Source: Impatiens glandulifera (lineage: Eukaryota; Streptophyta; Magnoliopsida; Ericales; Balsaminaceae). From it: a DNA stretch of 64,000 nt. This document shows positions 45,300 through 58,169 of this stretch, in pieces (positions within the stretch are counted from its first letter, which is position 1; every line of letters begins with the position of its first letter). The DNA is taken from assembly GCF_907164915.1 (NCBI RefSeq), contig NC_061869.1, positions 17,027,125 through 17,091,124 on the forward strand, written 5' to 3'. Under the pieces are notes generated by a model that did no database searches, had not been told where the DNA came from, and saw only the letters and a program-made list of their open reading frames with translations. The translations under genes and the position numbers were made by a program.

Positions 45300-46905
45300 A
45301 CAATATATAAAATAATTTGTCATAAATATAAAATGTTATTAGTTTAGTTGGTTAAAGAGTTATATACTTGTTTTGTTAGGTTGCGAGTTCGAAACATATC
45401 TATAACATTTTTAATTTTATTTTTAACCGTTTTAAGTATATGGGCGGGTAAACTCAGAATCCAACTCAAGTATCCATTACTCTCACATATATATGTAAAT
45501 TAACCACAGCTTTCAACCCGACAATCCGAACACTTTCAAAATTAACATTATTTTATATATATAGATTAGTTAGTTAAAAAGTTGAACTTATATTGTTACA
45601 ACGTCCCACGTTCACTAAATTAAAATATAAAGTGTTATTAGCCTAATTGATTAAAGAGTTATACTTGTTTTGTTAGGTTGTGAGTCCGAAACATACCTAT
45701 AACATTTTTTATTTTATTTTTAACCATTTTATGTATATGGGAGGGTAAACCCAGAATTCGACCCAAATATCCATTTACTCTCACATATATATTCAAATTA
45801 ACCACAACTCTCGACCCGGCAATCCGTACACTTTCAAAATTAAGCATCATTATATATATATATATATATATAGTGAGAGAGAGAGAGAGATTAGTTATTT
45901 AAAAAATTGAACTTATATTGTTACAACGTCCCGCGTTCATCAAATTTGGTGTTGAAGTTAAAGTATAAAGTCTTATTAACCTAGTTGGTTAAAGAGTTGT
46001 ACTTGTTTTGTTAGGTTGTGAGTCCGAAACATATCTATAACATTTTTAATTTACTTTTTAACTATTTTAAGTTTATGGGCGGGTCAACCTAGAATCCGAA
46101 CCAAATATCTATTTACCCTCACATATATATCCAAATTAGCCACAGCTCTCGACCTAGCAATTTGAACACTTTCAAAATTAGGCATCATTATATAAAAGAT
46201 GAAACATTTTCAATAACAAATAAAGAAAGCAAGATTATCTATTTAAGTGATTTTTTTATTATTATCCATAACAAATAAAGACCTTTCAGAATATGTATAA
46301 TCAACAACTCTCCATAACAAATAAAGACATAAGGGGAGACGATTACCATCAAGAAACCTAGATGCTTGCTTATTAGCCTAATTGGTTAAAATGTTGTATT
46401 TGTTTTGTTAGGTTGCAAGTTCGAAACGATGCTATAGCATTTTTTATTTTATTTTTAACCGTTTTAAGTTTATGGGCGGCTAAACCCAGAATCCGATCCA
46501 AATATCCATTTACTCTCACATATATATTCAAATTAACCACAACTCTCGACCCGGCAATCTAGACACTTTCAAAATTAAGCATCATTATATATATATATAT
46601 TAGTTATTTAAAAAGTTGAACTTATATTGTTACAACGTCCCGCGTTCATCAAATTTGGTGTTGAAGTTAAAGTATAAAGTCTTATTAACCTAGTTGGTTA
46701 AAGAGTTGTACTTGTTTTGTTAGGTTGCGAGTTTGAAACATACCTATAGCATTTTTAATTTTATTTTTAACCGTTTTAAGTTTATGGGCGGTAAACCCAG
46801 AATCCGACCCAAGTATCAATTTACTCTCACATATATATTCAAATTAACCATTGTTTTTGACCCGATAATTCAGATACTTTCGAAATTAAGCATCATTATA
46901 TATAG
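45300..46905 (+). repeat. Tandem ~300-400-bp repeats with tRNA-like A and B boxes (array 2)
   Basis: Five units of the family seen at 39261-40018. A boxes: 45340-45351, 45639-45650, 45977-45988, 46374-46385 and 46685-46696. B boxes: 45387-45395 (GTTCGAAAC), 45684-45692, 46022-46030, 46419-46427 and 46731-46739. Between them recur 'atgggcgggtaaaccc' and 'gcatcattatatata', with a (TA)n(GA)n run at about 45850-45890. The array separates two blocks (44820-45260 and 46915-47350) that are close together upstream of MLP-A, so it was inserted into, or expanded within, the duplicated module. Confidence 0.65.
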
Positions 46906-46914
46906 ATAGATATG

Positions 46915-47360
46915 AGTGTTTTTTTGAATGATTTGAAAGAACCTTTAGAGCTTCTCAATATTGAGGACAATGTGTAAAAGGCACAAGAAAGATCTCCCTT
47001 CAAGTTCTAGAACTATTCATTTTCTATGTTTTGTATTTTATTTTTAACTAAGCAAATCAATATTTCAACACATATATCTATTACATTATGTCCATTCAAA
47101 TCAATAGTAATTGAAAATTCTCATGATAAATTTTATTTGGGTCCCTCAAAGGCTTATCATTTCATTTGTTGGAATTCAGTTCAGAGAAATATTATTGCAT
47201 TAAATAAACTGTTGATTTTGTTTTTTTTAACTTTACATTATTGAATCGAAACAAACTATGTTAAAATAATATAACCCAAATGGAAAATGTTAATTTATTC
47301 ATTGTTTTATTTTAACTAATTTTGAGAAACAAATTTTATATTTTACCTATATAAGTAAAT
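46915..47360 (+). repeat. MLP-type upstream block without a gene
   Basis: Matches 14920-15330 upstream of MLP-A ('gaacctttagagctt', 'tgtgtaaaaggca', 'caaaggcttatca'). In MLP-A the TATA box and gene follow within 550 bp; here homology stops at about 47360 and LTR-type sequence begins. The open frame at 47026-47244 has no family resemblance. Confidence 0.65.
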
Positions 47361-47363
47361 CTT

Positions 47364-48865
47364 TGATATTAAAGACCAGTAGTCTGCTTTGTTTTATCAA
47401 AGAAGCGCAACTGGTAGACTGATCGGTAATCTTATAGATAGTATCTTTGATTTTATAAAAGAACCGCATCTGGTAGATTTTCCGGTTATCCGTTCGGTTC
47501 TATAAATGAAAAGGAACCTGTAGTATCTTTACCTCGGTCTTATCATATGCGGAATCGGTAGTTACTCTATATCGGTTCTATATTCGGTAGCATCTATCTA
47601 ACGGTAGTATGATCGATTTTTATCACAAAAAGTAGAACCGATAATATGCTAAAATAGTTTTATACAAGGTACAACCGACAATTTCCACATTAGTGCTATA
47701 CAAAATGCATCCGGTAATTGCAAAACTTCTTGGGAGCAAATGTCTTCCAACGTAATCTTAATTGCCATTTTGGTGAAGTATACTTAGAGTAGTTGTCTGC
47801 CACATTGTCCAGACAGCCAAATCATTAAAAGACAAAACTGAATGATGATTGCTCCTCGAAAATCATTAATCCAATTAATGCTATGTTGACTTACTATCAT
47901 AGTACAAACAAGATCAAATCATATCTTCAAAGTTGTACTACACTAATCTTCAACCAATCAAATTCAAGAAACGACATACTAGAACTGGAATATCTATAGG
48001 AACTGGAATTTACGATTTTTTAAACTCACTAGAATTGAAAGCATTGTAATCAGATAATTCATTTACGTTTTTAGTTTTTTAGCTTTTACTCAGAATGTTA
48101 CGACTTCAAAATCATTCTAGGCCTATCTATAATGATCTCTTAAACTCGTGATTTTTTTCCCATTTTTGGGAATTTTTAATGAAATAACGTTAAGTCGTTT
48201 TTCTCAAAAAAAAAAACGACGTACTATGAATGGATTATATCCGTTGAAGAAGTAGAATATGACCGTTGTTATATTTCTATTTAAGAGAACAAAGCTCATC
48301 CGGATTAAGCACCTTTGACAACCTTGAATATCTCGCTACAACTGAATTCACAATCCTCTTGAGTTATCTGTCTGATAAGCTATTTAATCTGCACAAGTGT
48401 TAGAACCTTACGAGTGTGTATTACAATTTCATCTATTCTATGTGAGTGGTGAGTATTGTAAGTTGACAGAATCTGTTTCTGTTCAATAGAGTGAGCTTAT
48501 TGAGAGGTCGAAAACGAGTAGTTACTAAGCCTCGGGTGTTCTACGTAAGCATTGTAAACGATTTGAATATTCTAGTAAATATCCTTCTTAAAGGTTTGAG
48601 AAGAAGGGGTGACATAGGAGTTTATCTCCGAACATCCATAAATCTTGTGTTGTGTCTTCCTTCCCTTACTGTTTTCTAAACCGATTACTTGTTGCTTCAA
48701 GTTGAAACAAACACTTCCGCGCTTGAATTCGGTTCAAGAGTTTGTGACAACATGCGAAGAATAGAGACCGATATTAACCTCTAACAGGGTTATTATCAAC
48801 CGATGTGTGTGTAAGAATTCACCTTTGTGAGACCCCAGTCTCCTTTGGAGATCCTGATCCTAACA
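47364..48865 (+). mobile_element. LTR-like sequence, probably a solo Copia LTR
   Basis: The stretch ends in 'gatcctgatcctaaca' and contains a promoter/leader-like block ('gtgacataggagtttatctcc', 'aacatccataaatcttgtg') characteristic of some Copia LTRs. The left limit (tgatattaaag) and TSD are uncertain. It is interrupted by a LINE tail at 47982-48212. The open frame at 48491-48679 is not supported as a gene. Confidence 0.45.
47982..48212 (+). mobile_element. LINE 3'-tail insertion with TSD
   Basis: Only the last ~230 bp of the LINE family 3' end, finishing with an A run. The flanks aaacgacatacta and aaacgacgtacta (ending at 47981 and 48225) form a TSD of about 13 bp with one mismatch. Confidence 0.85.
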
Positions 48866-49740
48866 CCTTACTAAAGACCTTCTTTTTCACTCTCTAGTGC
48901 CCCTTGCTTCCCTTTCTATCTTTTGAAAAATAATGTTCCCTCTTTTCAAAATCTAAGTTAAAGCACCAACTAGATTTGTTGTGTCATAAGTCTCATGCTT
49001 AGAGTTTTCATTCCTTTTACAAAAATCTAAGGAGCACCCCTTTTTGTAAGTTACCTTAAATACTTTTATTTTATTTTTATTTTTTTTTCATTAGTCTATA
49101 ACATGAAGTTAAATAGTTGCATGATTTATAATAAAATTCTATTTTGGTTTAGTTTATTTTAACTCATACTTGTACATAATGTAAATATCAATATTTTTTT
49201 AGTAAAACAATCAAAAATAAAAACTGGCCTCTTGAATTGATTTATTCAAAAGCTATAAAAAAAGAAGAAGAATCTGTTTTGAGTTGATTTATTGTTTGTA
49301 TGATGTTAGATTTAGGATTTATTTGTTTATTATTAATATGTTAATAATCTAGTTAGTTTTTTTTTAAATTTAGGATCCATTTGGATCACCAATTAACTAA
49401 CACAAAGAAACTAGTCATGGGATGCAATTGAATAGTGACACTTAGGACCGAAAAAACTAGTCATGGGATGCAATTGAAGAGTATTTGACCGATAAAATTG
49501 CACCCTAGAGCATACTCGGGTGCCAGCCGACCGATGAACTTCTCTACATGCAAAAGTCAACGCCTTCCCGATACTTCTAGCGCTTCTAGATGTCTCTGTG
49601 TACACAAGACCGAGAAAACTAGCCTGGCTCTACGATTAATATCTTATATTGAGGAAGTAAATGATGAAAGTTTGTATTGGGTGTCCTCAATTTTTAATAG
49701 TTAACTAATTTTGAAAAGGAAGAAGATAGAGAAAAGGAGG
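48866..49740. other. Intergenic, with a short duplicated phrase
   Basis: 'aactagtcatgggatgcaat' occurs twice (about 49410 and 49454). Otherwise there is no gene or recognised element; open frames at 49411-49704 overlap on both strands without family resemblance. Confidence 0.5.
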
Positions 49741-49741
49741 T

Positions 49742-50160
49742 GAATCAAGACGAAGGTAGGTGTTAGGAAGAAAACATATGTTTCTTTAACTACATTCTCT
49801 TCACTCCCTTCATACATATGATTAGGTATTTGCACAATTTGTTAAGATACATTTCATATGTATGTACCATTTTTAATGATTATGTTGTTCTTTAGGATTT
49901 AGGTAATCTATCATATTGTAAATTCTAATGACAAGAACAAGACAAAGAGTGGGAGACGAATCAAGACGAAGGTAGGTGTTAGGAAGAAAATCTATGTTTC
50001 TTCAACTACTTACTCTTCACTCCCTAGATACCTAGGAATATGTATTTCCACAGTTGGTGAATATACATTTTATATGTATGTACCATTTTTTATGAAGATG
50101 ATGTTTTTAAAGGTTTATTTAATCTTTTAGATTGTAAATCTTAATTTGCAAAAACATTAG
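49742..50160. repeat. Tandem duplication with 216-bp period
   Basis: 'gaatcaagacgaaggtaggt' at 49742 recurs at 49958, and the following ~190 bp are parallel ('atgtatgtaccatttttaatga', 'agattgtaaat'). A further 23-bp direct duplication ('gactttgcttgtgataaaac') lies at about 50358-50403. No gene is recognised. Confidence 0.7.
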
Positions 50161-50445
50161 GTAACCCATTATATGTGATATAGTGGACGACTTAAGAAGC
50201 CTAAAGGTTCCGTGATTTTTAATTTTATCGAAGGTGTTTACCACGCTAAATTTTGATGTGGTGTTGTACATTGAGAGGAACATAATCGAGCAAAGAGAAA
50301 TTGTTATCAAAAGATGACAATGTTGCAGATATGTTCCTAGATTTAGGAGCTATGAAGACTTTGCTTGTGATAAAACAAAGACTTTGCTTGTGATAAAACA
50401 AATGCTCGAAGACAAGATTAAGATAACATGTAAATCAATGTGGAC

Positions 50446-50753
50446 TGTTGAGAATGAATTTATAATATTACAAATATGGTATATTCATTGTACAAATTTG
50501 GTACAAAGAAATGATATATTCAACAAAATGAAACTATATCTTTTGGTGTATAATCATTATATTAGGAAATAAGATTATCACATAAGGAAATTAGATATTT
50601 TATTATGGAAATACAATTAGGAAATATGGTAAGAATATTTTGGAAGCTCTTTGAGAGTTTTGGACAAAGTATTGATATTAACCTAATTGGAGCTTATTTA
50701 AATGTGTAGCCGGGAACTTTAGAAAGTCAAATCTTTGCCTTAAGAGCACCACT
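50446..50753 (+). mobile_element. LTR, left part (interrupted by the second CACTA)
   Basis: Starts tgttgagaatg and aligns with the minus strand of the LTR at 34328-34807. It stops at the CACTA terminus and resumes at 58170. Confidence 0.6.
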
Positions 50754-51599
50754 CACTAGTGGAAAAAGAGGCTTCGGTAACAAAGTTAAGTAACGGCGCT
50801 ATAACGCCCTTACTGATAATTTTTGTCAATAATGGTTATATTAAACTATTACTGTTATCAAGATATCAGTAACGGCTATATATAATCATTACTAATATAA
50901 ATCTTCAGTAACGGGTATAAGGAAGAACTGTTACAAATATTATTGTTTTTAAACTTTTTTTCGAAGTAAGGGTATCAATAAAGGTTTTAAGAATAACTGT
51001 TACTGATATGCCTTCACTCTAAATTTTATTCAAAGCGTATTAGTAATGGTTTTCCTTCAAACCGTTATTGATATTGTTTTTGGTAACGGTTTCCTTTAAG
51101 ACCGTTACTAATATGACATCAGATATTTCGTCTTCACAAGAGGTATCAGTAATGATTATTCCTAAAATCGTTACTGATGTGCCTTAACTTTAAATTTTAT
51201 TCAAACCGTATTAGTAATGGTTTCCCTTCAAACCGTTACCAGTACTAGTATTGATAACAGTTTCCCTTAAAACTGTTACTGATACGTCATCAGACGTTTC
51301 GTCTTCACAAGAGGTATTAGTAACATTTATTCCTAAAACCATTACTAATATGCCTTCACTTTAAATTTTATCTAAGGCATATGAGTAACTGTTTCCCTTA
51401 AAACTGCTACTAATACTAGTATTCGTAACGGTTTCCATTAAAACCTTTACTGATATGCCATTAGACGTTTTGTCTTCACAAGAGGTATTAGTTACGGTGT
51501 TAAGGGAATCCGTTCAATACTGATTAAACATCTATAATGGTTTTAAGAAAACTGTTACTAATTCTCATTAAAATCCGACGCAACATATCTTTTCTTTCT

Positions 51600-52560
51600 T
51601 TTTTTCCTTCTTTCTTCTCTTCTTTTCTTCTCCGCTATTCTTTTCTTTTCCGTTCCGCAATCGCCCTTCTTCTCCGCCGGTTGTAGTCGTCATCGTCGTC
51701 GGTTGAAGTTGTCGTTCCTGCCGCTGCCGGAGCTCCTTCACTTCTTTGTCGTCGTGTCGCCGCTCCTTCTCTTCTCTAACGCTGCCATCATTGCCCCTGC
51801 ATCTAAGGTTCTTTCATATTTATTTCTTTATATCATTCAATGTTTCGATTTTTCTTATTTATTTCTTTAATTCAAGGTTCGTTTTTTTATGCGGATATTT
51901 CAAGTCCTTTGAAGTTCCTACTTCCATTGCAGCTGTCATTCCAGTCCAGGTTAGTTCTTTAAATTTGTTTGATTTTAAATCAATGTTAGATTGTTAGATT
52001 ATTTGTATTATTTAATGTTAGGTTATATTGTTGGTTAATTGAATGTTAGGTTAGATTATTTGGATTATTGAATGTTAGATTATTGGATTATTGGTTTATT
52101 CAATATTGTTAGATTAGATTATTGGTTTATTGAATGTTAGGTTAGATTATTGGATTGTTGGTTTATTGAATGTTAGGTTAGATTATATTATTGGATTTTA
52201 GTTTATTGAATGTTAGGTTAGATTATATTATTGTTGTTTTATTGAATGTTGGGTTAAATTATTGTATTGTTGGTTTATTGAATGTTAGGTTAGATTATTG
52301 CATTGTTGGTTTATTTGAATGTTAGATTATTTGATGTTAGATTAGATTATTGATTGTTGGTTTATTTGATTTTAGATAATGTTAGATTATTGGATTATTG
52401 AATTATGGGATTATTGAATTGTTGGATTAATTGATTGTATATGTTGATTAGGTTATGATAGTTTATTGAATTATATGTTAACTTATTGGACTAGTTAGGT
52501 TTATGAATAATTTAGAAATAATATACTTTATTTGACATAATAATATTTTGTCTAGTCATA
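51600..52560 (+). promoter_or_regulatory. Leader and leader intron of the second CACTA transposase gene
   Basis: A CT-rich block (about 51600-51950) ends in 'cagtccag' before 'gttagttc', followed by T-rich intron-like DNA with many 'ttgaatgttaggttagatt' repeats up to the transposase ATG at 52561. It mirrors the layout at 24170-25547. Confidence 0.5.
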
Positions 52561-55500
52561 ATGGAAGTCCTTCACAAAATATGGATGACTATACTTCGTA
52601 CCGATCCAAAATATATTGAGGGGGTTGACAATTTCATAGAATTATTGAAAGGTCTACGAGTAGATCATTGATTGCATGTCCTTATGTAAATCGAGTATAT
52701 GAGAATAAGACCGTCATTAGATCTCATATGAATGTATTCGACATAAGATAAAATTATGGTTTTTGGTATTTTCACAATAAAAAGAGAATTAAACGTTAGA
52801 ATGTAAATGTTGTTAGTGAGAATGTGGAGGAAGATGAATCAGATGATGAGCTTGAAGACGAACCTATCAATGTTCCACCAAATATCGAGAGTAATATCAT
52901 GGAAGACGAACCTGTTGACGTTTGTGAGGATCACCTAATGAAAGATATTATTGCTGATTTGTACCCTAATGTCAACAATGATAATGAACATCCTAGTAAA
53001 ATGAGCATCCTGTTGATGATGCTAAGACGTTTTAATAATTGTTGGACGATTCGAATCTACCTTTGTATGAAGGTTCTCGCATTTTCAATGCCTCAACTTT
53101 TCTTAAACTTCTTCACATAAAGAATGTAGATCAGTGGATAAACACGTCATTTGATTTGTTGTTGAGTTTATTGAAGGAGGAAATACTATCAGTTCATAAT
53201 CAGCTACCAAATTCGTATTATGAGTTCAATAAATTCATTACCCAATAAATACTATCAGATTATTGATGCGTGTAAGAATGATTGTATGCTTTTTTGTAAA
53301 GAGGACAAGAATTTGCAGAAATATAAAGTCTGTGGGCTTTCTAGATGGAATATCAATATATCTAGTGGTGAAATTCAAACAAAGGTGAATGACAAGTATA
53401 TACCCAATAAAGTGCTACAATATTTTCCATTAAAACCGAGGTTTCAAAGATTATACATGTGTTCCAAAACTGCTCCACGGATGACATGGCATAAAGATAG
53501 CAATCTTGAAGATGATGTGTTGAGGCTTCCTTCTAATTCAATGACATGGAAGATTTTTGATAACTTGTACCCAAATTTCTCAATAGAACCTCGAAATGTG
53601 CGACTTGGTTTGGCAAGTGATGGTTTTCAACCCTTTGCTAACGGAAAAATATCATACAACATTTGGCCATTCATTCTCATCCCTTACAACATCTCTCCCA
53701 CCACATTTATGGAAAAAACTATTTTCTTCTATCAGTGCTAATTCTAGGACCAAAAAGTCCTAGAGAATGCATTGATGTGTTTCTTGAGCCACTTATTGAA
53801 GAGTGAAAGAATTATGGTATACCGGTGTGAAGACATACGATGCTAGCCGATCATAATATTTTAACTTGCGTGTAGCTATTATGTGGACTATTAATGATTT
53901 ATTGGCATATACTAATTTGTTTGGATGGAGTACAAAAGAAAATTTGTATGTCCGTCTTGTAATCAGAACACTGCATCATTGAGGTTAACAAATTGCCAGA
54001 AAGAGTGTTACATGAGTCATCGTTGATGCCAAAAGACCAATATGTTTGAAGGGTGTACTGAGAAAAGAGCGCCTCTTGTTTTACTATCGGGTTCTGAAAT
54101 GCAATTACAAGCAATAGATCTAAAGGAAATTTGTTTGACAAAGTATTTTCCCAAGAAAACGAAAATTATTCTTGAATCCCACCGTGATAACTGGAATAAA
54201 TTTAGTATATTTTCCAATTGCCGTACTGAAAATTGTTGATGTTGAGACATAACTTGGATGTGATGCATATTGAGAAGAATATATATGTGATAGTTTGTTG
54301 GGAACTTTAATGAATTTCAAAGAAAAGACCAAGGATGGGATTAAAGCTAAGAAAGATTTGGTCAAAATAAACATAAAACATTCCTTACATCCAATTGAAG
54401 TTGATGGTGTTCTTCGGTGTCCGACAGCTTCCTATGAATTTTCATCAGAACACAAGAAACAATTATGCCAGTTTCTGAAAGATATTAAAATGCCAGACGA
54501 TTTTTGTTCAAATATTGGGCCGTGTATAAATATGGATTGAAGAGTCATGATTGTCACATTGTATTACAATATTTCATTCCACTAACTACACTTGGCCTAC
54601 TTCCCGATGATGTGTACGATGCTATGATGAATTTGTCAAGGTTCTTTCAGTTGCTTTGCAAAAAAAGTTTACTACGCGAGAAATTATAAAAACTACAGGA
54701 CGACATTGTCTTGACACTTTGCAAATTGGAGAAGATCTTTCCACCTTCTTCTTTTGATATAATGATGCACTTGGTAGTTCATTTAGATTTTGAGGCTTTC
54801 CTTGGAGGGCATGTCACATATCGATAGATGTATCCAGTTGAACAATATATGAGCACACTGAAAAAATACCTTAGGAACATGAACTTTCCAGAAGGTTCAA
54901 TTAGAAAGAGCTACCTTGTGAATGAGAGTATAAGCATGTGTGCCCGATATTTGGAGGATCAAGAGTCACGAGATGCCTGGATACATACTAATACAACATT
55001 ATCCATATTTATCGCTATGTAAGACTTATCTAATTGAACAATCTAGACATACCAACCAGGTGATCGTGAGCATATTTATTGGTACATCTTAAAATATTAT
55101 CGCGAAACTGAAGAATATTATAAGTAAGTGCATCAATTTCATTATTATATATGATTTTAGTTAGTACTTTTAGTAATAATTTAATTTAACATTTGCGCAG
55201 CGATTTCTTGTAATTATGCCAACCTAATATTTCCAATGAAAATCAGAATAAACAATACGTTAGATATTTTCAAGAAAGAGTAAATAATCGTCTCAACAAT
55301 TTATTTTTAGTAGATGACAATGAGTTTAAAAACAATTTCTACTAAATAGGTGGAGCAATTAACCGATGAATCCGATAGAACAAAGAATCATAAGATTTTA
55401 GGAGGTGGGCCTACAATATATGCAAAGAAATACAACTCCTGCAATAACACTAAGAAACATGACAATAACTTGACCACCAAAAATAACGGGGTTTTGGATG

Positions 55501-55819
55501 CTGGAAATAATGGGGCCAAGACAATAACTACTATGGAGTGTTCAGTGAAATCATAGAAGTGATATTCTTTTGTGAAAGACGAGTGGTTCTCTTCAAATAT
55601 AGATGGTTTGATGTTCATCACAAAGATCGGTACACTAAAGTTGATAAGTATGGTTATTTTAGTACAAATATCAACATGACTCTACAAACTCAATTAAATG
55701 AACCATTCTTAATGAAAAGCCAAGCACAACAAGTCTTTTACTCTAAAAATATGGCATCAAGGCTTGGATAGAAAATTGTGACACCAATAAATCCTTGTTA
55801 TTCTAATTGTTTGTATTAA
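52561..55819 (+). pseudogene. TNPD-type transposase gene of the second CACTA, decayed
   Basis: Readable pieces occur in the same order as in 25548-28824. They are 'IEGVDNFIELL' near 52610, an acidic stretch (52824-52960), 'KVCGLSRWNINISSG', 'RNVRLGLASDGFQPFANG' (53220-53741), 'HNLDVMHIEKN' near 54250, 'SHDCHIVLQYFIPL' near 54541, 'YPVEQYMSTLKKY' near 54830 and 'VVLFKYRWFDVHHKD' near 55583. Stops and frameshifts break it into at least eight pieces, including a TAG at 55769 where a TGG is expected. It is more damaged than the first element, although it retains some residues the first has lost. Confidence 0.88.
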
Positions 55820-55881
55820 GGGTCTTGTGTATTAAGATTGAATTTTTCTTATAAACATTACATTCTATATTTGCAGCGATC

Positions 55882-57531
55882 ATGGAACCTAAAGGGAGGG
55901 TAGTAGGTAAGGGTTTTGGCAGCCAGTTAGCGAACCTCGTACAAAGGACCAAGAAGCATTCTGAGGACCCTTTAGCACTACTTAACTCTATCGGGGACCT
56001 TGATTTGGGCGGTATAATAGGTAGTGATGATGATGATGATGATGAGACACAGCCCCCGTATGAGGAGCAAGATGGAGGTACCAATGTTTGATTAAGTATT
56101 TTGTTATGATCCTATATAATTTTGTGTTTAATTTTAGGATCTTCTTTGAGGAGGAGACGGGGTAAGAAAAAAATGCAGCAGTTGGTAGGTTGCATGCGGG
56201 AAGAAGATGATTCTTCATTTAAATCCAATAGATTTTAAGTCAATGTGCAAGAATAGGATAGTGTGTTCAAGGCATATTGGGAGTGTCATTTGAGACTCCA
56301 ATGTACTACCTCACAAGACCTTGCATTGGACGGACTTGATATCCACACAACTATATCACATGATAGCTATCACGGTAAGTTATTAGTTTTGATGTATTAA
56401 TCACAATATATAATTGTATTTTAATATTAAGTTGTTGACTTTTCAAGATCCTTTCGAGACTGTGGGGGATGATATCAAAACATATCGCTGCCAAGGGCTA
56501 CATCACACAAAACAATTATGAGATAGTAGGAGATGTCAATGAAACACCATGTATGTAGAGCTCGTGAAGGTGACAAGGAAGCGATTTAGGCCAATCCCCT
56601 TTCGGAGATCGCCTTCAATGATTGGCATTATCTTCTTGATCGTTGATTTTTCAATCCGGAGTTTAGGGTAAGTTTATTTTTTTTTAAAAAGCCCTTACAT
56701 TATTAATTTATTAAACAAAAATATTTTCTTATTTGCAGAAAAAAAGTAATGTAAATTTGAGTAATAGGTCACATGTTGTGTACAAGAATGATGCGTGCAT
56801 CATCTCATTTTCTCAAGTCGAGAGGCAAATGATGTGTTTTATCATTGAATATGAAGTTTCTAATGTTTTTACGTTTTTATTATAATATAAATTATTAAAT
56901 TTGTACAGGAGAAGACTACCGAACCTCGCCAAATTTTGCTAACTTATTTCTCCTAACTCATACAAAGAAACCAACTCTACAAGATCCAACTCTAGAGGTC
57001 CCCCTTATTATTCAAGAAAAAATGGTAATTTGTGTTTATTATTTTCATTTATTTTATGTCTGTAATCAAATGTAATTTGTGTTTGTAGACTGCATTGCGA
57101 ACTGCTATACAAGAAGACCCGAGTAGGAATGAGCTGTAGTTGACTAAGTACGTGTTCGGGTCTTAGAAACATGGTTGGGTTGTGGGTATGGGATAAAGTG
57201 TCACACCACATCTTTTAGAGAAGATGCTCGTGGGGGTTCTTCCAGAACTCTGCACAGTGACACACAACAGATCCGTGAGTAAAATCGAGCTTTACAAGAG
57301 GAGATGCTGAAAATGCAAGAGGAGCGTGAGGCTGAGAGACTCCAGTCACAGAGAGAGCGTGAGGAATCACTAAGGGAGCGCGAGGAAGCACAAAGGGAGA
57401 GACAACGATCAATACAAAAGCGTGATAAAATGCGGAATGATATGATCGAGATGAGAGAGCAGATGACCTTTATATTATCCATGTATCTCGGTAACTATCT
57501 CCCTCCATGTCCCCCTACCCCTCCCACTTGA
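55882..57531 (+). pseudogene. TNPA-type gene of the second CACTA, decayed
   Basis: Exon 1 (55882-56077) encodes an N-terminal part with an Asp run, followed by a GT-AG intron to 56137. Exon 2 begins 'SSLRRRRGKKK', parallel to 'SSARKRRGKNK' in the first element. The middle exons are degraded with stops. The last part (57304-57531) is an open charged coiled coil rich in Glu/Arg, ending 'PPCPPTPPT'. This shared ending supports the view that the small ORF at 21820 carries a TNPA C-terminus. Confidence 0.75.
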
Positions 57532-58169
57532 GATGATTGAGTGATATTTAGATTTTGTGGTTTTGGATTATGTTCTTTTTGGTTTCTGGTCTATAGTTTA
57601 TTGTTTATGTGGTTTATGTTTTTAGGTTGATGATTGTGGTTTTTGGATTGATGATTGTGGTTTTTGGATCGATGAATATGGTTTTGGGATTATATTAATG
57701 GTTTTGGAAAAATGGATAATTATTATTGTTTATATAGGTACAAACATGAAATATTCAAAAAAAACAAAAAAAAAAATTATTGTGTGTTTTAGTAACGGTT
57801 TTAAGCATAAAAAAATCGTTACTATAAAGTATTAGTAACGGTATTAAGCTTAAGAAAACCGTTACTAATACTTTATCAGTAATGGTTTTAAGCATAAGAA
57901 AATCGTTACTGATACTTTATTAGTAATAGTTTTACCTTTGTTAAAACCCTTACAAATGTTAATATCAGTAACGGTTGTTTAACCGTTACTAATATGATTT
58001 TCAGTAACGGTTTTTGAAATTCATTACTGATACTACTCTATTATCAATAACGCTCGTTTCTGTAACGAATGATAACAACAATAAATATCATTATAGAATG
58101 TCATCAGTAACGGGATTTTAGGCTTTCAATAACGACTTTTGTTTTACTAATACTCATTTTTTATTAGAA

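Larger units (their letters stand above)
50754..58169 (+). mobile_element. Second CACTA element, 7.4 kb, decayed
   Basis: The left terminus is cactagtggaaaaagag. The right terminus is decayed (ctcattttttattag, then aa where tg is expected). Subterminal arms (50780-51540 and 57780-58140) carry inverted GTAACGGTTTT / AAACCGTTACTGATA motifs, a different word from the first element. TNPD- and TNPA-type genes follow in the same order as in the 10.4-kb element. The TSD is not clean (act and tct). Confidence 0.82.
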
